DNA of 64,000 nt from positions 1-64,000 of the forward strand of contig CANPZF010000008.1 of the NCBI GenBank assembly GCA_947589015.1, written 5' to 3'. Shown here one piece after another: positions 1-8,550 of this stretch. The translations under genes were made by a program, and so were the position numbers. The stretch is from an uncultured Clostridia bacterium. Lineage in GTDB: Bacteria > Bacillota > Clostridia > TANB77 > CAG-508. Each line of letters starts with the position of its first letter. The stretch's first letter is position 1. Below the pieces are notes generated by a model, which did no database searches, was not told the DNA's origin, and saw only the letters and a list, made by a program, of their open reading frames with translations.

Positions 1-122
1 TGAAAGAGGCGCAATTTTGTATATTAGAATTTCTTTTTGAATGTAATGAACAAATTGATTTATCAACTAAATATATATGCCATATGCTGTCGTATTATAG
101 AATAAAAGGTGAGAAGTGCTAA
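1..122 (+). CDS. C-terminal end of an unrecognised protein (partial, 5' end outside window)
   Basis: The frame starting at base 3 is open from the window edge to a TAA at 120-122 and gives the last 39 residues, ending in YYRIKGEKC. I do not recognise the family. The first 80 or so bases match, in reverse complement, the left arm of the large inverted repeat at 29445-29888, and most differences in the shared part are synonymous in this frame. Either that repeat captured the end of a copy of this gene or a repeat supplied this C-terminus. The short length makes the coding call moderate. Confidence 0.5.
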   Translation, partial: KEAQFCILEFLFECNEQIDLSTKYICHMLSYYRIKGEKC

Positions 123-132
123 GTTACAAAAA

Positions 133-164
133 TACCGAAGCTTAAATTTGATTATTATTCGGTA
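133..164 (+). terminator. Weak hairpin after the upstream gene
   Basis: TACCGAA at 133-139 pairs with TTCGGTA at 158-164, extended by A/T pairs. It lies between the stop at 122 and the guaB promoter, where a terminator is expected, but no clear U tract follows. Confidence 0.35.
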
Positions 165-192
165 AATTTATAATTAAAAAGTAAATTTATTG

Positions 193-221
193 TTGCAAAA
201 AAATAAAGTAAATGATATAAT
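193..221 (+). promoter_or_regulatory. Sigma-A type promoter of guaB
   Basis: TTGCAA at 193-198 and TATAAT at 216-221 are separated by 17 bases, with the guaB ribosome binding site AAGGAGG about 30 bases further down. No purine riboswitch is apparent in the short leader. Confidence 0.7.
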
Positions 222-260
222 ACAGGCAAATAATAGATAAATTGTTATAAGGAGGAATTT

Positions 261-1766
261 ATGGCAAAAATATTAGAAGATATTTCAAGAACGTTTAACG
301 AATACTTATTATTACCAAATTTAACAGATGAAAGATGTATACCAAGCCAAGTATCATTAAGAACCCCACTCGTAAAATACAAAGAAGGAGAAGAACCTAA
401 ATATTATGCAAATGTTCCAATGGTATCAGCAGTAATGCAATCAGTTTCAGGAGAAGAAATGGGAATTGCACTTGCTCGTGAAGGAGGAGTAGCATTTATA
501 TTTGGTTCACAACCAATAGAATCACAAGCAGAAATGGTAAGGCATGTAAAAAAACATAAAGCAGGATTTGTAGTTAGTGATTCAAATGTAAAATCAGGAA
601 CGCCATTAAGAGAGGTTATAGAATTAGTAAAGCAAACAGGACATTCAACAGTTATAATTACAGATGATGGAACAGCAACAGGAAAATTTATAGGATTAGT
701 AACAGATAAAGATTATAGAGTATCAAGAGATGATTTTGATGCACCAATAGACAATTACATGACACCAAAAGAGAAAGTTATTTGGGCATATGAAGGCTTA
801 AGTTTAGCAGAAGCAAATGATAAAATTTGGGAAAATAAAATTGCATGTTTACCTATTTTAGACAAAGAAGAACACTTAAGATACCTAGTATTCAGAAGAG
901 ATTATGAAGAGAGAAAAAATAATCCAAATTCATTACTAGATGATGAAAAAAGATATGTAGTAGGAGCGGGTGTTAATACAAGAGATTATGAAGAAAGAAT
1001 ACCAGCATTAGTAGACGCAGGCGTTGATTTAATTTGCATAGATTCTTCAGATGGATATTCTGTATGGCAAAAAAATACAATAGCTTTTGTTAGAGAAAAA
1101 TATGGAGATAGCGTAAAAATAGGTGCAGGAAATGTTGTAGATAGAGAAGGTTTTAGATACTTAGCAGAAGCAGGAGCAGACTTTATAAAAATAGGTGTAG
1201 GAGGAGGTTCTATTTGTATCACTCGTGAAACAAAAGGAATCGGACGTGGAAATGCATCAGCTTTAATTGATGTAGCGGAAGCCAGAGATGAGTATTTAAA
1301 AGAAACAGGAATTTATATACCATTATGCATTGACGGAGGAATTGTACATGATTATCATATTACAATAGCATTAGCACTAGGAGCAGATTTTGTAATGATG
1401 GGAAGATATTTTGCTAGATTTGATGAGAGTCCTACAAGAGTTATAAAAAGAGGAAATGGATATGTAAAAGAATATTGGGGCGAAGGCTCTAATAGAGCTA
1501 GAAATTGGCAAAGATATGACATGGGCGGAGATAAAAAGCTTTCTTTTGAAGAAGGAGTAGATTCATATATTCCATATGCTGGAAAATTAAAAGATAATTT
1601 AGCTATAACAGTTGCTAAAATAAAATCTACTATGTGTAACTGTGGAAGTGTGACAATACCAGAATTACATGAGAAAGCAAGATTAACTTTAGTTTCTGAT
1701 ATAAGTATATCAGAAGGAAGTGCACATGATGTTATATTAAAAGAGATAGACAATCAATATAAATAA
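261..1766 (+). CDS. guaB: IMP dehydrogenase, Tritrichomonas-like bacterial type
   Basis: Oxidises IMP to XMP with NAD, the committed step of guanine nucleotide synthesis, in the cytosol. The 501-residue protein has the IMPDH barrel split by a CBS pair at roughly residues 95-220. The catalytic loop reads [10 protein letters not shown] with the active cysteine at residue 319. The flap region [11 protein letters not shown] and the C-terminal STMCNCG stretch resemble the divergent enzyme known from Tritrichomonas foetus, itself thought to be of bacterial origin, rather than the common SICTTR type. The ATG has an AAGGAGG site 7 bases upstream and a promoter at 193-221. A small membrane-peptide gene follows after 31 bases. 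The function is secure; the subfamily placement rests on recalled motifs. Confidence 0.96.
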   Translation: MAKILEDISRTFNEYLLLPNLTDERCIPSQVSLRTPLVKYKEGEEPKYYANVPMVSAVMQSVSGEEMGIALAREGGVAFIFGSQPIESQAEMVRHVKKHKAGFVVSDSNVKSGTPLREVIELVKQTGHSTVIITDDGTATGKFIGLVTDKDYRVSRDDFDAPIDNYMTPKEKVIWAYEGLSLAEANDKIWENKIACLPILDKEEHLRYLVFRRDYEERKNNPNSLLDDEKRYVVGAGVNTRDYEERIPALVDAGVDLICIDSSDGYSVWQKNTIAFVREKYGDSVKIGAGNVVDREGFRYLAEAGADFIKIGVGGGSICITRETKGIGRGNASALIDVAEARDEYLKETGIYIPLCIDGGIVHDYHITIALALGADFVMMGRYFARFDESPTRVIKRGNGYVKEYWGEGSNRARNWQRYDMGGDKKLSFEEGVDSYIPYAGKLKDNLAITVAKIKSTMCNCGSVTIPELHEKARLTLVSDISISEGSAHDVILKEIDNQYK

Positions 1767-1797
1767 AAAATCTATACAAAAGAAAGGAGAAAATGTC

Positions 1798-1926
1798 ATG
1801 CAAGCATTTTTTAATTCAGCCATAATTATAGTTTTTGGAATATTTGCGGTATTAACAATAGGCATTATTATTGCAATAGCTTTAAAGAAGGATATAACTA
1901 ACAAAAAAGAAATAAAAAATAATTAA
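1798..1926 (+). CDS. Small single-span membrane peptide, 42 residues
   Basis: ATG at 1798 follows an AAAGGAG site at good spacing. The product has a hydrophobic segment at about residues 6-29 and then a lysine-rich tail, as expected of a small N-out/C-in membrane peptide. It is too short for the ORF track. It lies 31 bases after guaB and just before the BlaI-like promoter at 1933, so it is probably transcribed with guaB. No family is recognised. Confidence 0.6.
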   Translation: MQAFFNSAIIIVFGIFAVLTIGIIIAIALKKDITNKKEIKNN

Positions 1927-1932
1927 AAACTA

Positions 1933-1984
1933 TTGACAAATTGAGGTTACAGATGTAGACTATAAACAAGTTTACATCTGTAAC
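1933..1984 (+). promoter_or_regulatory. Promoter with BlaI/MecI-like operator palindrome
   Basis: TTGACA at 1933-1938 and TAGACT at 1956-1961 are 17 bases apart. GTTACAGATGTA at 1946-1957 and TACATCTGTAAC at 1973-1984 form a perfect 12-bp inverted repeat that overlaps the -10 box. The TACA..TGTA halves match the known BlaI/MecI operator pattern. The layout is nearly the same as that before the blaI-like gene at 37904-37954. It drives the glycosyltransferase gene at 2063. A T-run follows the palindrome, so a hairpin terminator reading is also possible. Confidence 0.65.
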
Positions 1985-2062
1985 TTTTTGCTTGTATTAT
2001 ATAGTTGACAAAATAATATAAAGAGAATAAAATTAACTAAAAAATTAAAAAGTGAGGTTACA

Positions 2063-3043
2063 ATGGATGAATTAGTAGATATAATATTAGCTACATATGA
2101 AACTAATTTAAAATACTTAAAGGAACAGATAGATAGTATATTAAATCAAACATATAAAAATATACATTTAATTATTAGTGATGATAATTCACCAAATAAA
2201 GAAATACAAAAAATACTATCAGAATATAAGCAAAAAGACAGTCGAGTTTCTATATATATACAAGAAAAAAATTTAGGGTATATAAAGAACTTTGGATTTT
2301 TATTAGAACAATCAACAGCAGATTATGTAATGTTTTCTGATCATGATGATATATGGAATCCAAACAAAGTAAGCAAAAGTTTGGAAGTAATGAAACAGAA
2401 AGATGTTGATTTAGTATATTGTAATTCAACACAAATAGATGAAAATGGAAAAATTATACATGAAGATTATTTTAAATATAAAAATGTTCCACTAATAAAT
2501 GGAAAAAGTAAGTTAGCAATGTCTAGATGTGTAGGAATAGGTTGTTCACAGCTGATAACAAAATATGTAAAGGAAAAAATGATACCATTTAAGGCAGAAG
2601 TAATGGCACATGATTGGTTAGCAGCATATATTGCAAATAATGCAAAAGGTATGGCATATATAAAAGAACCATTATTTGCATATAGATTACATAATTCAAA
2701 TGTATTTGGTGGAAGAAATCTTGATCAAAATTTATCAAGATGGAAAGAAAAAAATGGCAATACTTATGAATCATATTTAAATTATAGGAAACAAGATGTA
2801 ATAGATAAAGCATATTTAAATGGTACAAAAATGTGTATGGCATATGCTACAAAAGATGAGGAAAAGAAATATTTACAAAAAATGATACAATATTATAATA
2901 AATTATTAAAATCAAAATATATAAATTTTCATTGGATATCGTATTTTAAATTTTTAGGAGGAAAAAATTTATTAAAAAAAATGATTAAAGAATTTATTAT
3001 ATTTCATTTACCTGCATTAGGTTATATTTATTATAGAAAATAA
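2063..3043 (+). CDS. Family 2 glycosyltransferase
   Basis: A 326-residue GT-A fold enzyme that would transfer a sugar from an activated donor to a cell-surface glycan at the cytosolic face of the membrane. The N-terminus has the GT2 pattern (VDIILATYE, then ISDDNSP). A DHDD motif at about residues 93-96 takes the metal-binding DXD position, and the sequence resembles rhamnosyltransferase-like members. There is no clear membrane segment apart from a hydrophobic C-terminal end. It stands apart from the polysaccharide cluster at 7839-20000, and its promoter carries a BlaI-like operator, which suggests control by beta-lactam or cell-wall stress. Donor and acceptor cannot be told from sequence. 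Confidence 0.88.
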   Translation: MDELVDIILATYETNLKYLKEQIDSILNQTYKNIHLIISDDNSPNKEIQKILSEYKQKDSRVSIYIQEKNLGYIKNFGFLLEQSTADYVMFSDHDDIWNPNKVSKSLEVMKQKDVDLVYCNSTQIDENGKIIHEDYFKYKNVPLINGKSKLAMSRCVGIGCSQLITKYVKEKMIPFKAEVMAHDWLAAYIANNAKGMAYIKEPLFAYRLHNSNVFGGRNLDQNLSRWKEKNGNTYESYLNYRKQDVIDKAYLNGTKMCMAYATKDEEKKYLQKMIQYYNKLLKSKYINFHWISYFKFLGGKNLLKKMIKEFIIFHLPALGYIYYRK

Positions 3044-3183
3044 TAAAATAATCAAATAAGCGTAACTTTTTATTTATAAGATTTTATTATAATAAACATT
3101 ATTTTTTAGAAAGAAAAGGTTGAAAAATAATTACAATTTTTTTCAAACCAAGATTTGTACCTTAGAAAGGAAAGAAATTAAAA

Positions 3184-5775
3184 ATGAGAGTTAAAAAATT
3201 TTTTTCAATAATAATATTAATGTTATTATTATTAAATGTTACTATTCCAATTGCAAAAGCTGATTCTGTTGAAGAGAAACAAGAAATATCAGTTTCATAT
3301 TATACTCATATCCAAGATATAGGCTGGGAAAGAGAATTTGTTCATAAAGATGGAGAAATGTCGGGAACAGTAGGGCAAGCAAAACCAATAGAAGCTATTG
3401 TTATAAAATCAGATGATTTACCTAAAGGAATAACATTAAGATATAGAACTCATGTAAGAGACATAGGATGGCAAGATTGGAAGAAAAATGGAGAAATGGC
3501 AGGAACTACAGGGAGAGCAAAATCAATAGAGGCGATTCAAATACAATTGCAAAATACATCAGAATATATGGTACAATATAGAGCACATGTAAGAGGTATT
3601 GGGTGGCAAGAATGGGTTAGCAATGGAGAAATAGCAGGGACAACAGGAATGGCAAAACCGATAGAAGCAATTCAAATAAGAATAATGAAAAAATATGGTT
3701 CAGTTACATATCAAGCACATGTAAGTGATATTGGATGGATGAATGAAGTATCTGATGGAGAAGTGGCAGGAACAACCGGACAGGCTAAACCGATAGAAGC
3801 ACTATACATAAATGCTAAAAATTTAGAAAATATACCAATACAATATCAAGCACATGTACAAGATATAGGTTGGATGAATTGGGTAAGCAATGGAGAAATG
3901 GCAGGAACAACAGGGAAAGCAAAACCAATGGAAGCAATAAGAATACAATTCAAACAAGCTAATGATAATTATAGTATAATGTATAGAGCACATGTAAGAG
4001 ATATAGGCTGGATGGACTGGGTATATGATGGAGAAATAGCAGGAACAACAGGAAGAGCAAAATCGATAGAAGCTATACAAATAAAAATTGTGCCTAAACC
4101 AGATAAACAAAAAGCAAATTTATATTTAGATACACCAGTAGATAAAACTAATAATGGAACAACTGAACTGGTAAGTGGATGGGTAATGACATCACTTAAA
4201 GGTACTAGAATTGATGTAAAAATAGATAATGTAACAGTAAGTAATATATCAAGTTTAATAAGAGTAGATAGACCAGATGTAATACAAAAAGTTACTGGAT
4301 ATGGTGGAATCGAAAATAATCCAAAACCAGGATTTCAAATAACTGTAGATTTTTCAACATATGCACCAGGAAATCATATATTGGCTGTTCAATTAATTTC
4401 AAAAGAAGCAGAAGTATTAAAAGAAAAAACTGCTAAAATATATGTAGATACAAGAGGCACATATGGTAGTAGTGGATTAGCACATAAAGGAGATGGTAGA
4501 GGCTCACAATTAGAATATTATAAGTTCGGAACGGGACCAAATGTATTATTTGCAACATTTACAGTACATGGATTTGAAGACCAGTGGAATCATGATGGTG
4601 AAGAATTAGTAACTATTGCAAATAATTTCTATGACAGATTAAAAGACGGAACTTATGGTGATGTGGCACAAAAATGGACCATATATATATTCCCAGAAGT
4701 AAATCCAGATGGAAGAAGATATGGATACACAAAAGATGGACCAGGAAGAACAACTTTATTTAGTCAAGCACCTGCAAATAGAGGAATTGATTTAAATAGA
4801 TGTTGGCAAATAAATGGAGTAGCATATACAAGATATACAAGTTCAAGAAATTATAATGGTACAGCAGGTTTCCAAGCATATGAAGCACAAGCATTAAGAG
4901 ACTTTTTATTAAGCAATCAATCTAAAACAGGACAGACAATTTTAATAGATTTACATGGATGGCTTAACCAACTGATAGGAGATAGAGATATATGTATGAA
5001 TTACTATTATCCAAGATTTGGGGGTTCTAATTTAAGTTCTTTAGGAAGCTATGGAACTGGATACTTAGTAAATTGGGCAAGAAGTACATTGCGTTCAAGT
5101 ACTAGAAATGCAAGATCAGCATTAATAGAATTACCAAGTGCAGGAATAAATAGTCATCAAGCTGTAATTAATCAAAACTTGTCTAATAGATATATTGATT
5201 CAACAATAGATATGTTAAGACGAATTTCAGTACCTGCAAACATAAGAACAATGGCTATAAATACTCAACAACCATCTGATGTACTAGAAATAAGCCAAGA
5301 AGAACAATATAATACAACTCTTGCTGGGATAATAAAACAAGATAAACCTCAAAAAGATGAGGTAGAAAAATTAGTATCTCAAAAGTTGAATGATAATGGA
5401 ATATGGATAAGTGAGAATTCAAGAGAAACATTTACAACACTTATAAATTCTTATACAAATCAGGAATATCAAGTTAATGATGAAGGATATTTGGAGATAG
5501 CACATGTAAGTGAAAATAAAAATAATTATGACATTGCAATTGAAACAGCTATAAATTCTGAAAAGCAGTATACTATAGATATGTCAGGAAAATATTATTT
5601 GGTAGACCATATGACGGGATTAATAGAAAGCAACTTATTTGAGGGAATGGATCCATATCAAGTGTATGAATATGTAGAAGCTGAAAATAAAAAGATAATA
5701 CTATTAACGTCAAATAAACAAAATGAGTTGACTGATGATGAGATAATAGAAGGTTTAGTAGATACATTAAATTAA
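3184..5775 (+). CDS. Secreted M14 zinc carboxypeptidase with six ChW repeats
   Basis: An 863-residue exported protein. A signal peptide covers about residues 1-26. Six clostridial hydrophobic W (ChW) repeats, each with a DIGW core and a GTTG-AKPIEA end, fill about residues 35-305 and probably tether it to the envelope or another surface. A linker domain follows, then an M14 peptidase domain from about residue 420. Zinc ligands are visible as HGFE (H462, E465) and the LHG histidine at about 591, with a likely catalytic glutamate in ALIELP at about 649. It would trim peptides, possibly from peptidoglycan or host protein. A hairpin terminator follows at 5825. The ChW array in front of an M14 domain is the notable feature. 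Confidence 0.88.
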   Translation: MRVKKFFSIIILMLLLLNVTIPIAKADSVEEKQEISVSYYTHIQDIGWEREFVHKDGEMSGTVGQAKPIEAIVIKSDDLPKGITLRYRTHVRDIGWQDWKKNGEMAGTTGRAKSIEAIQIQLQNTSEYMVQYRAHVRGIGWQEWVSNGEIAGTTGMAKPIEAIQIRIMKKYGSVTYQAHVSDIGWMNEVSDGEVAGTTGQAKPIEALYINAKNLENIPIQYQAHVQDIGWMNWVSNGEMAGTTGKAKPMEAIRIQFKQANDNYSIMYRAHVRDIGWMDWVYDGEIAGTTGRAKSIEAIQIKIVPKPDKQKANLYLDTPVDKTNNGTTELVSGWVMTSLKGTRIDVKIDNVTVSNISSLIRVDRPDVIQKVTGYGGIENNPKPGFQITVDFSTYAPGNHILAVQLISKEAEVLKEKTAKIYVDTRGTYGSSGLAHKGDGRGSQLEYYKFGTGPNVLFATFTVHGFEDQWNHDGEELVTIANNFYDRLKDGTYGDVAQKWTIYIFPEVNPDGRRYGYTKDGPGRTTLFSQAPANRGIDLNRCWQINGVAYTRYTSSRNYNGTAGFQAYEAQALRDFLLSNQSKTGQTILIDLHGWLNQLIGDRDICMNYYYPRFGGSNLSSLGSYGTGYLVNWARSTLRSSTRNARSALIELPSAGINSHQAVINQNLSNRYIDSTIDMLRRISVPANIRTMAINTQQPSDVLEISQEEQYNTTLAGIIKQDKPQKDEVEKLVSQKLNDNGIWISENSRETFTTLINSYTNQEYQVNDEGYLEIAHVSENKNNYDIAIETAINSEKQYTIDMSGKYYLVDHMTGLIESNLFEGMDPYQVYEYVEAENKKIILLTSNKQNELTDDEIIEGLVDTLN

Positions 5776-6405
5776 ATTATTTATAAAAAAAAGTCATAAA
5801 TTGTATAACTTTATGGTGAAAAAGCAGTAAAGCCAAAGGAAAAAGCTTTACTGTTTTTCATGTTTCAAAATCTATAGTATTACAATTGAGTTTTAATGAT
5901 GATTTTGATAATAAGGATATCATTGTTCTATATTACATGAAAAAACTAAATAAAATCCGAAAGTTTTTTCATAATTTTGAAAAAACTATGACTATAATAA
6001 TAAACAGAAAGATATATAGAAATCAAAATAAATGCACATTCAAAACATGAAATTTTATGAAAACAATGTTAAATATTAATAGAATTTTGTGAGGTGATAT
6101 AAAAAAGGTCATGAAGTATTGAACTTTATGACCTTTTGTTATTTTATCATATATGATTTTATTTTTCAATACAGATTCAAAAAAAATACTAAAAAATTAC
6201 AAAAAATTACAAATAAAAGAATTTATATGAAATTAAAGTCATAAATTTAAATCCCAAAAATCGTAATGAATAATACATATTCTTATTATATTCAAGAAAA
6301 TTAAAAAAATTGTAAATGTGGAAAACAGTAAGGTTTTTGTTTTTAACCTTACTGTCTTTTGTACCATAAAGTTCAATACTTTATGGTTTAAAGATTGGAG
6401 AAAAA
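5776..6405. other. Gene-free 630-base region with paired hairpins
   Basis: No credible ORF. It holds three related palindromes built on CATAAAG..CTTTATG: 5793-5816, 6103-6137 (followed by a T-rich run) and 6364-6386. The loop of the last is the reverse complement of the loop of the second. Terminator-like stems lie at 5825-5858 and 6325-6360. The block from the first palindrome to the first terminator resembles, inverted, the block at 6325-6386. A further 10-bp stem lies near 5962-5990. The pattern suggests ends of a small mobile element or structured RNAs linked to the TnpB-like gene that follows. Confidence 0.5.
5825..5858 (+). terminator. Intrinsic terminator of the M14 peptidase gene
   Basis: CAGTAAAGC at 5825-5833 pairs perfectly with GCTTTACTG at 5845-5853 and is followed by TTTTTC. 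A related stem with compensating changes sits in inverted orientation at 6325-6360. Confidence 0.75.
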
Positions 6406-7660
6406 ATGTCAGAAACAAAAAAAGGTTCTTATATAAAAACGCATAAAATAAGGCTTTATACAGATTACTTAGAATACTTTAGATTAACGAATCAAGTATT
6501 TAATGAACTGATAATGATTTATTACAAAATAATACTAAAAAATAAGGAACTTATCAAATATCCTCCTAGAAAATGTAGAACAGAAATAGAAAAGATGACA
6601 TTGATTGATAAAAAAACAGGGGAGATACCAGATGAATATTTTGAACCTGATGCACCATCGAGAATAAGAAGAGCTGCAATTATGCAGGCAATAGGGCAAG
6701 CACAGGCATATTTTACAAAATTAGAAAAAGCACAAGCAGAAGAAACAAAGAAAACAAAAATACCAGGAGTCGCAGACAAATTTAATATACCTACTACATT
6801 ATATAAAGAGTTATATAAATATTCAAATAATAGAAAAATTGAAATTAAGTTATATAACGGAAAAGACTGGAAGTGGTATGAGTCAAAACTAAGTAAATGG
6901 GACATATCTGAAAATGCAAATTTGTTATCACCACGAATAGAAATACATGGGAACCTAGTAATGTTATGTATACCAGAAAAGTGCATTATTGAAAATATTA
7001 CGACAATACAAGAAAGGATGAAAGATGAAAACATAAGAATTTGTGGAATTGCATTTTCTGGAAAAAACAATATAGCAACATGTGTTGTGGTAGACAGAAG
7101 AGGAAAATTTGTAAAATCATTATTTGTGCAAGGTGGAAATGAGTATAAATATTTAACTAGTCAAGCTATGAGAAAAATAAAAAGGAATAATCATAAAGCA
7201 AAAAACTCAGAGAAAATTAAAGGCTATAACAAAAAGTATTGGCAGAAGATATCAAGATATAGAAATCATTTTTCACATGTGATTAGTAAAAAAATTGTAG
7301 ATTTTTGTAAAGAAAATCAAGTGCAAATTATAGCATTATCAAGTATTACAAATGATGAAGATTATCTGAAATATGCAAAAAATTTCAATCCAATAACATT
7401 AAGGGAAAGAATAATAAATTATACAAAGCAGAAAGCATTTAACAATAATATACTTACAACTTATGTAAGTATGAAGGATAAATCTAATAAATGCTATAAA
7501 TGTGGAGAGCTTATGGAGAGAAATATAAAGAAAAGAACAAGCAAAAAAATTAAAGAAGATAAAGCAATGTGTAAAAATCGGACATCAAGCAGATTACTTT
7601 TTTAATTGTGCAATGAATGTAGGTTTGAATTGTTTAAAAAAACATGAGGAAAAATTATAA
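6406..7660 (+). CDS. TnpB/Cas12f-like RNA-guided protein, probably nuclease-dead, with +1 shift at CGG
   Basis: Family members (IS605 OrfB/TnpB) are RNA-guided RuvC nucleases. The N-terminal region contains the RRAAIMQAIGQA helix typical of the family, followed by RuvC segments and a CYKCG zinc knuckle. The ORF track stops at 7605, but skipping the C of CGG at 7579-7581 continues into CKNGHQADYFFNCAMN and a stop at 7660. That restores the second half of the zinc finger and the third RuvC aspartate, giving about 417 residues. The first RuvC aspartate (normally GID) reads GIA, and the expected glutamate of RuvC-II reads IIALSS. Cutting activity therefore looks lost while RNA and DNA binding could remain, as in TldR-type repressors. 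Decay is the alternative. No TnpA partner is present. Confidence 0.75.
7579..7581 (+). other. CGG +1 frameshift site in tnpB-like gene
   Basis: Zero frame reads AAT CGG ACA; the conserved protein continues if the C is skipped and GGA is read as glycine (AAT C GGA CAT). Confidence 0.75.
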
Positions 7661-7838
7661 AAAACTTATATGGAAAAACTAACATATAAGTAAGTACATA
7701 GACTAGATGTGTGTGTATTTATGTTGAATATCGCAAATTTATACTGAAATGTATAAATGAAGAGAGGAATATTCATTGATTCGATATTGTTTAATTAATG
7801 ATTAACAGTATCAATTAGTAGGAAAGAAGGATAGAAAT
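7661..7838 (+). ncRNA. Structured region after tnpB-like gene, candidate guide RNA or element end
   Basis: A 9-bp stem (ACTTATATG at 7664-7672 with CATATAAGT at 7683-7691) sits 3 bases after the stop, and an 8-bp stem (ATTTATAC/GTATAAAT) lies at 7737-7758. In TnpB systems the guide RNA overlaps the 3' end of the gene and runs into this position, so a guide of unknown target could start after about 7758. No transcript evidence is available, and the end of the region also holds the ribosome binding site of the next gene. Confidence 0.35.
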
Positions 7839-8468
7839 TTGAAAAATAATAAAGCATATTTTATGTTAAAAAGATTAATAGACATTATTTTATCTTTTAT
7901 TGGTTTATTAGTATTGGTTCCTTTTTTCTTCATATTTGCAATTATAATAAAATGTGAATCAAAAGGACCGATTTTCTTCAAACAAAAAAGAATTGGAAAG
8001 GACAAAAAAGTTTTTAAAATATATAAATTTAGGACGATGAAAAATGATACGCCTAAAGATACACCTACACATATGTTACAAGAAGCTAAAAATTACATAA
8101 CAAAATTTGGTGGATTTATGAGAAAAACCAGTATAGATGAGTTACCACAATTAATCAATATCCTAAAAGGAGATATGTCTATTATAGGCCCAAGACCAGC
8201 ATTATGGAATCAATATGATTTAATTGAAGAAAGAGATAAGTATGGAGCCAATAATATAAGACCTGGATTGACGGGGTGGGCTCAAGTAAATGGAAGAGAT
8301 GAACTACCAATAATAATTAAAGCTAAATATGATGGCGAATACATAGAAAAATTATCACTTTTATTTGATTTGAAAATATTTTTAAAAACTATAAAAAATG
8401 TATTTAAACATGAGGGGATAGTAGAGGGACAACAAACAGAGATAGAAAAAGAAGAAACAATGAAATAG
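7839..8468 (+). CDS. Undecaprenyl-phosphate sugar phosphotransferase (initiating transferase)
   Basis: Starts polysaccharide repeat-unit assembly by moving a sugar-1-phosphate to undecaprenyl phosphate at the inner leaflet. At 209 residues it is the short, EpsL/WcaJ-C-terminal type. It has one N-terminal membrane segment (about residues 10-33), then FKQKRIGKD, YKFRTM, DELPQLINILKGDMS, IGPRP and PGLTGWAQVNGR motifs in the normal order. The start is TTG at 7839 after a GGAAAGAAGG site. It is the first gene of the polysaccharide cluster that runs to 20000. Sugar specificity (often galactose, glucose or N-acetyl-hexosamine) cannot be read from the sequence. Confidence 0.93.
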   Translation: MKNNKAYFMLKRLIDIILSFIGLLVLVPFFFIFAIIIKCESKGPIFFKQKRIGKDKKVFKIYKFRTMKNDTPKDTPTHMLQEAKNYITKFGGFMRKTSIDELPQLINILKGDMSIIGPRPALWNQYDLIEERDKYGANNIRPGLTGWAQVNGRDELPIIIKAKYDGEYIEKLSLLFDLKIFLKTIKNVFKHEGIVEGQQTEIEKEETMK

Positions 8469-8550
8469 TACAATAGTTATATATTAGTTGAAGAAAAGAC
8501 TAAATTCTAGAAAAAATAAAAAATCAAATAAATAAGTGAAGGTAAAAAAT

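Noticed and set aside
120-260. Purine riboswitch before guaB
   Set aside because: The leader is too short and lacks the conserved junction; a normal promoter lies at 193-221.
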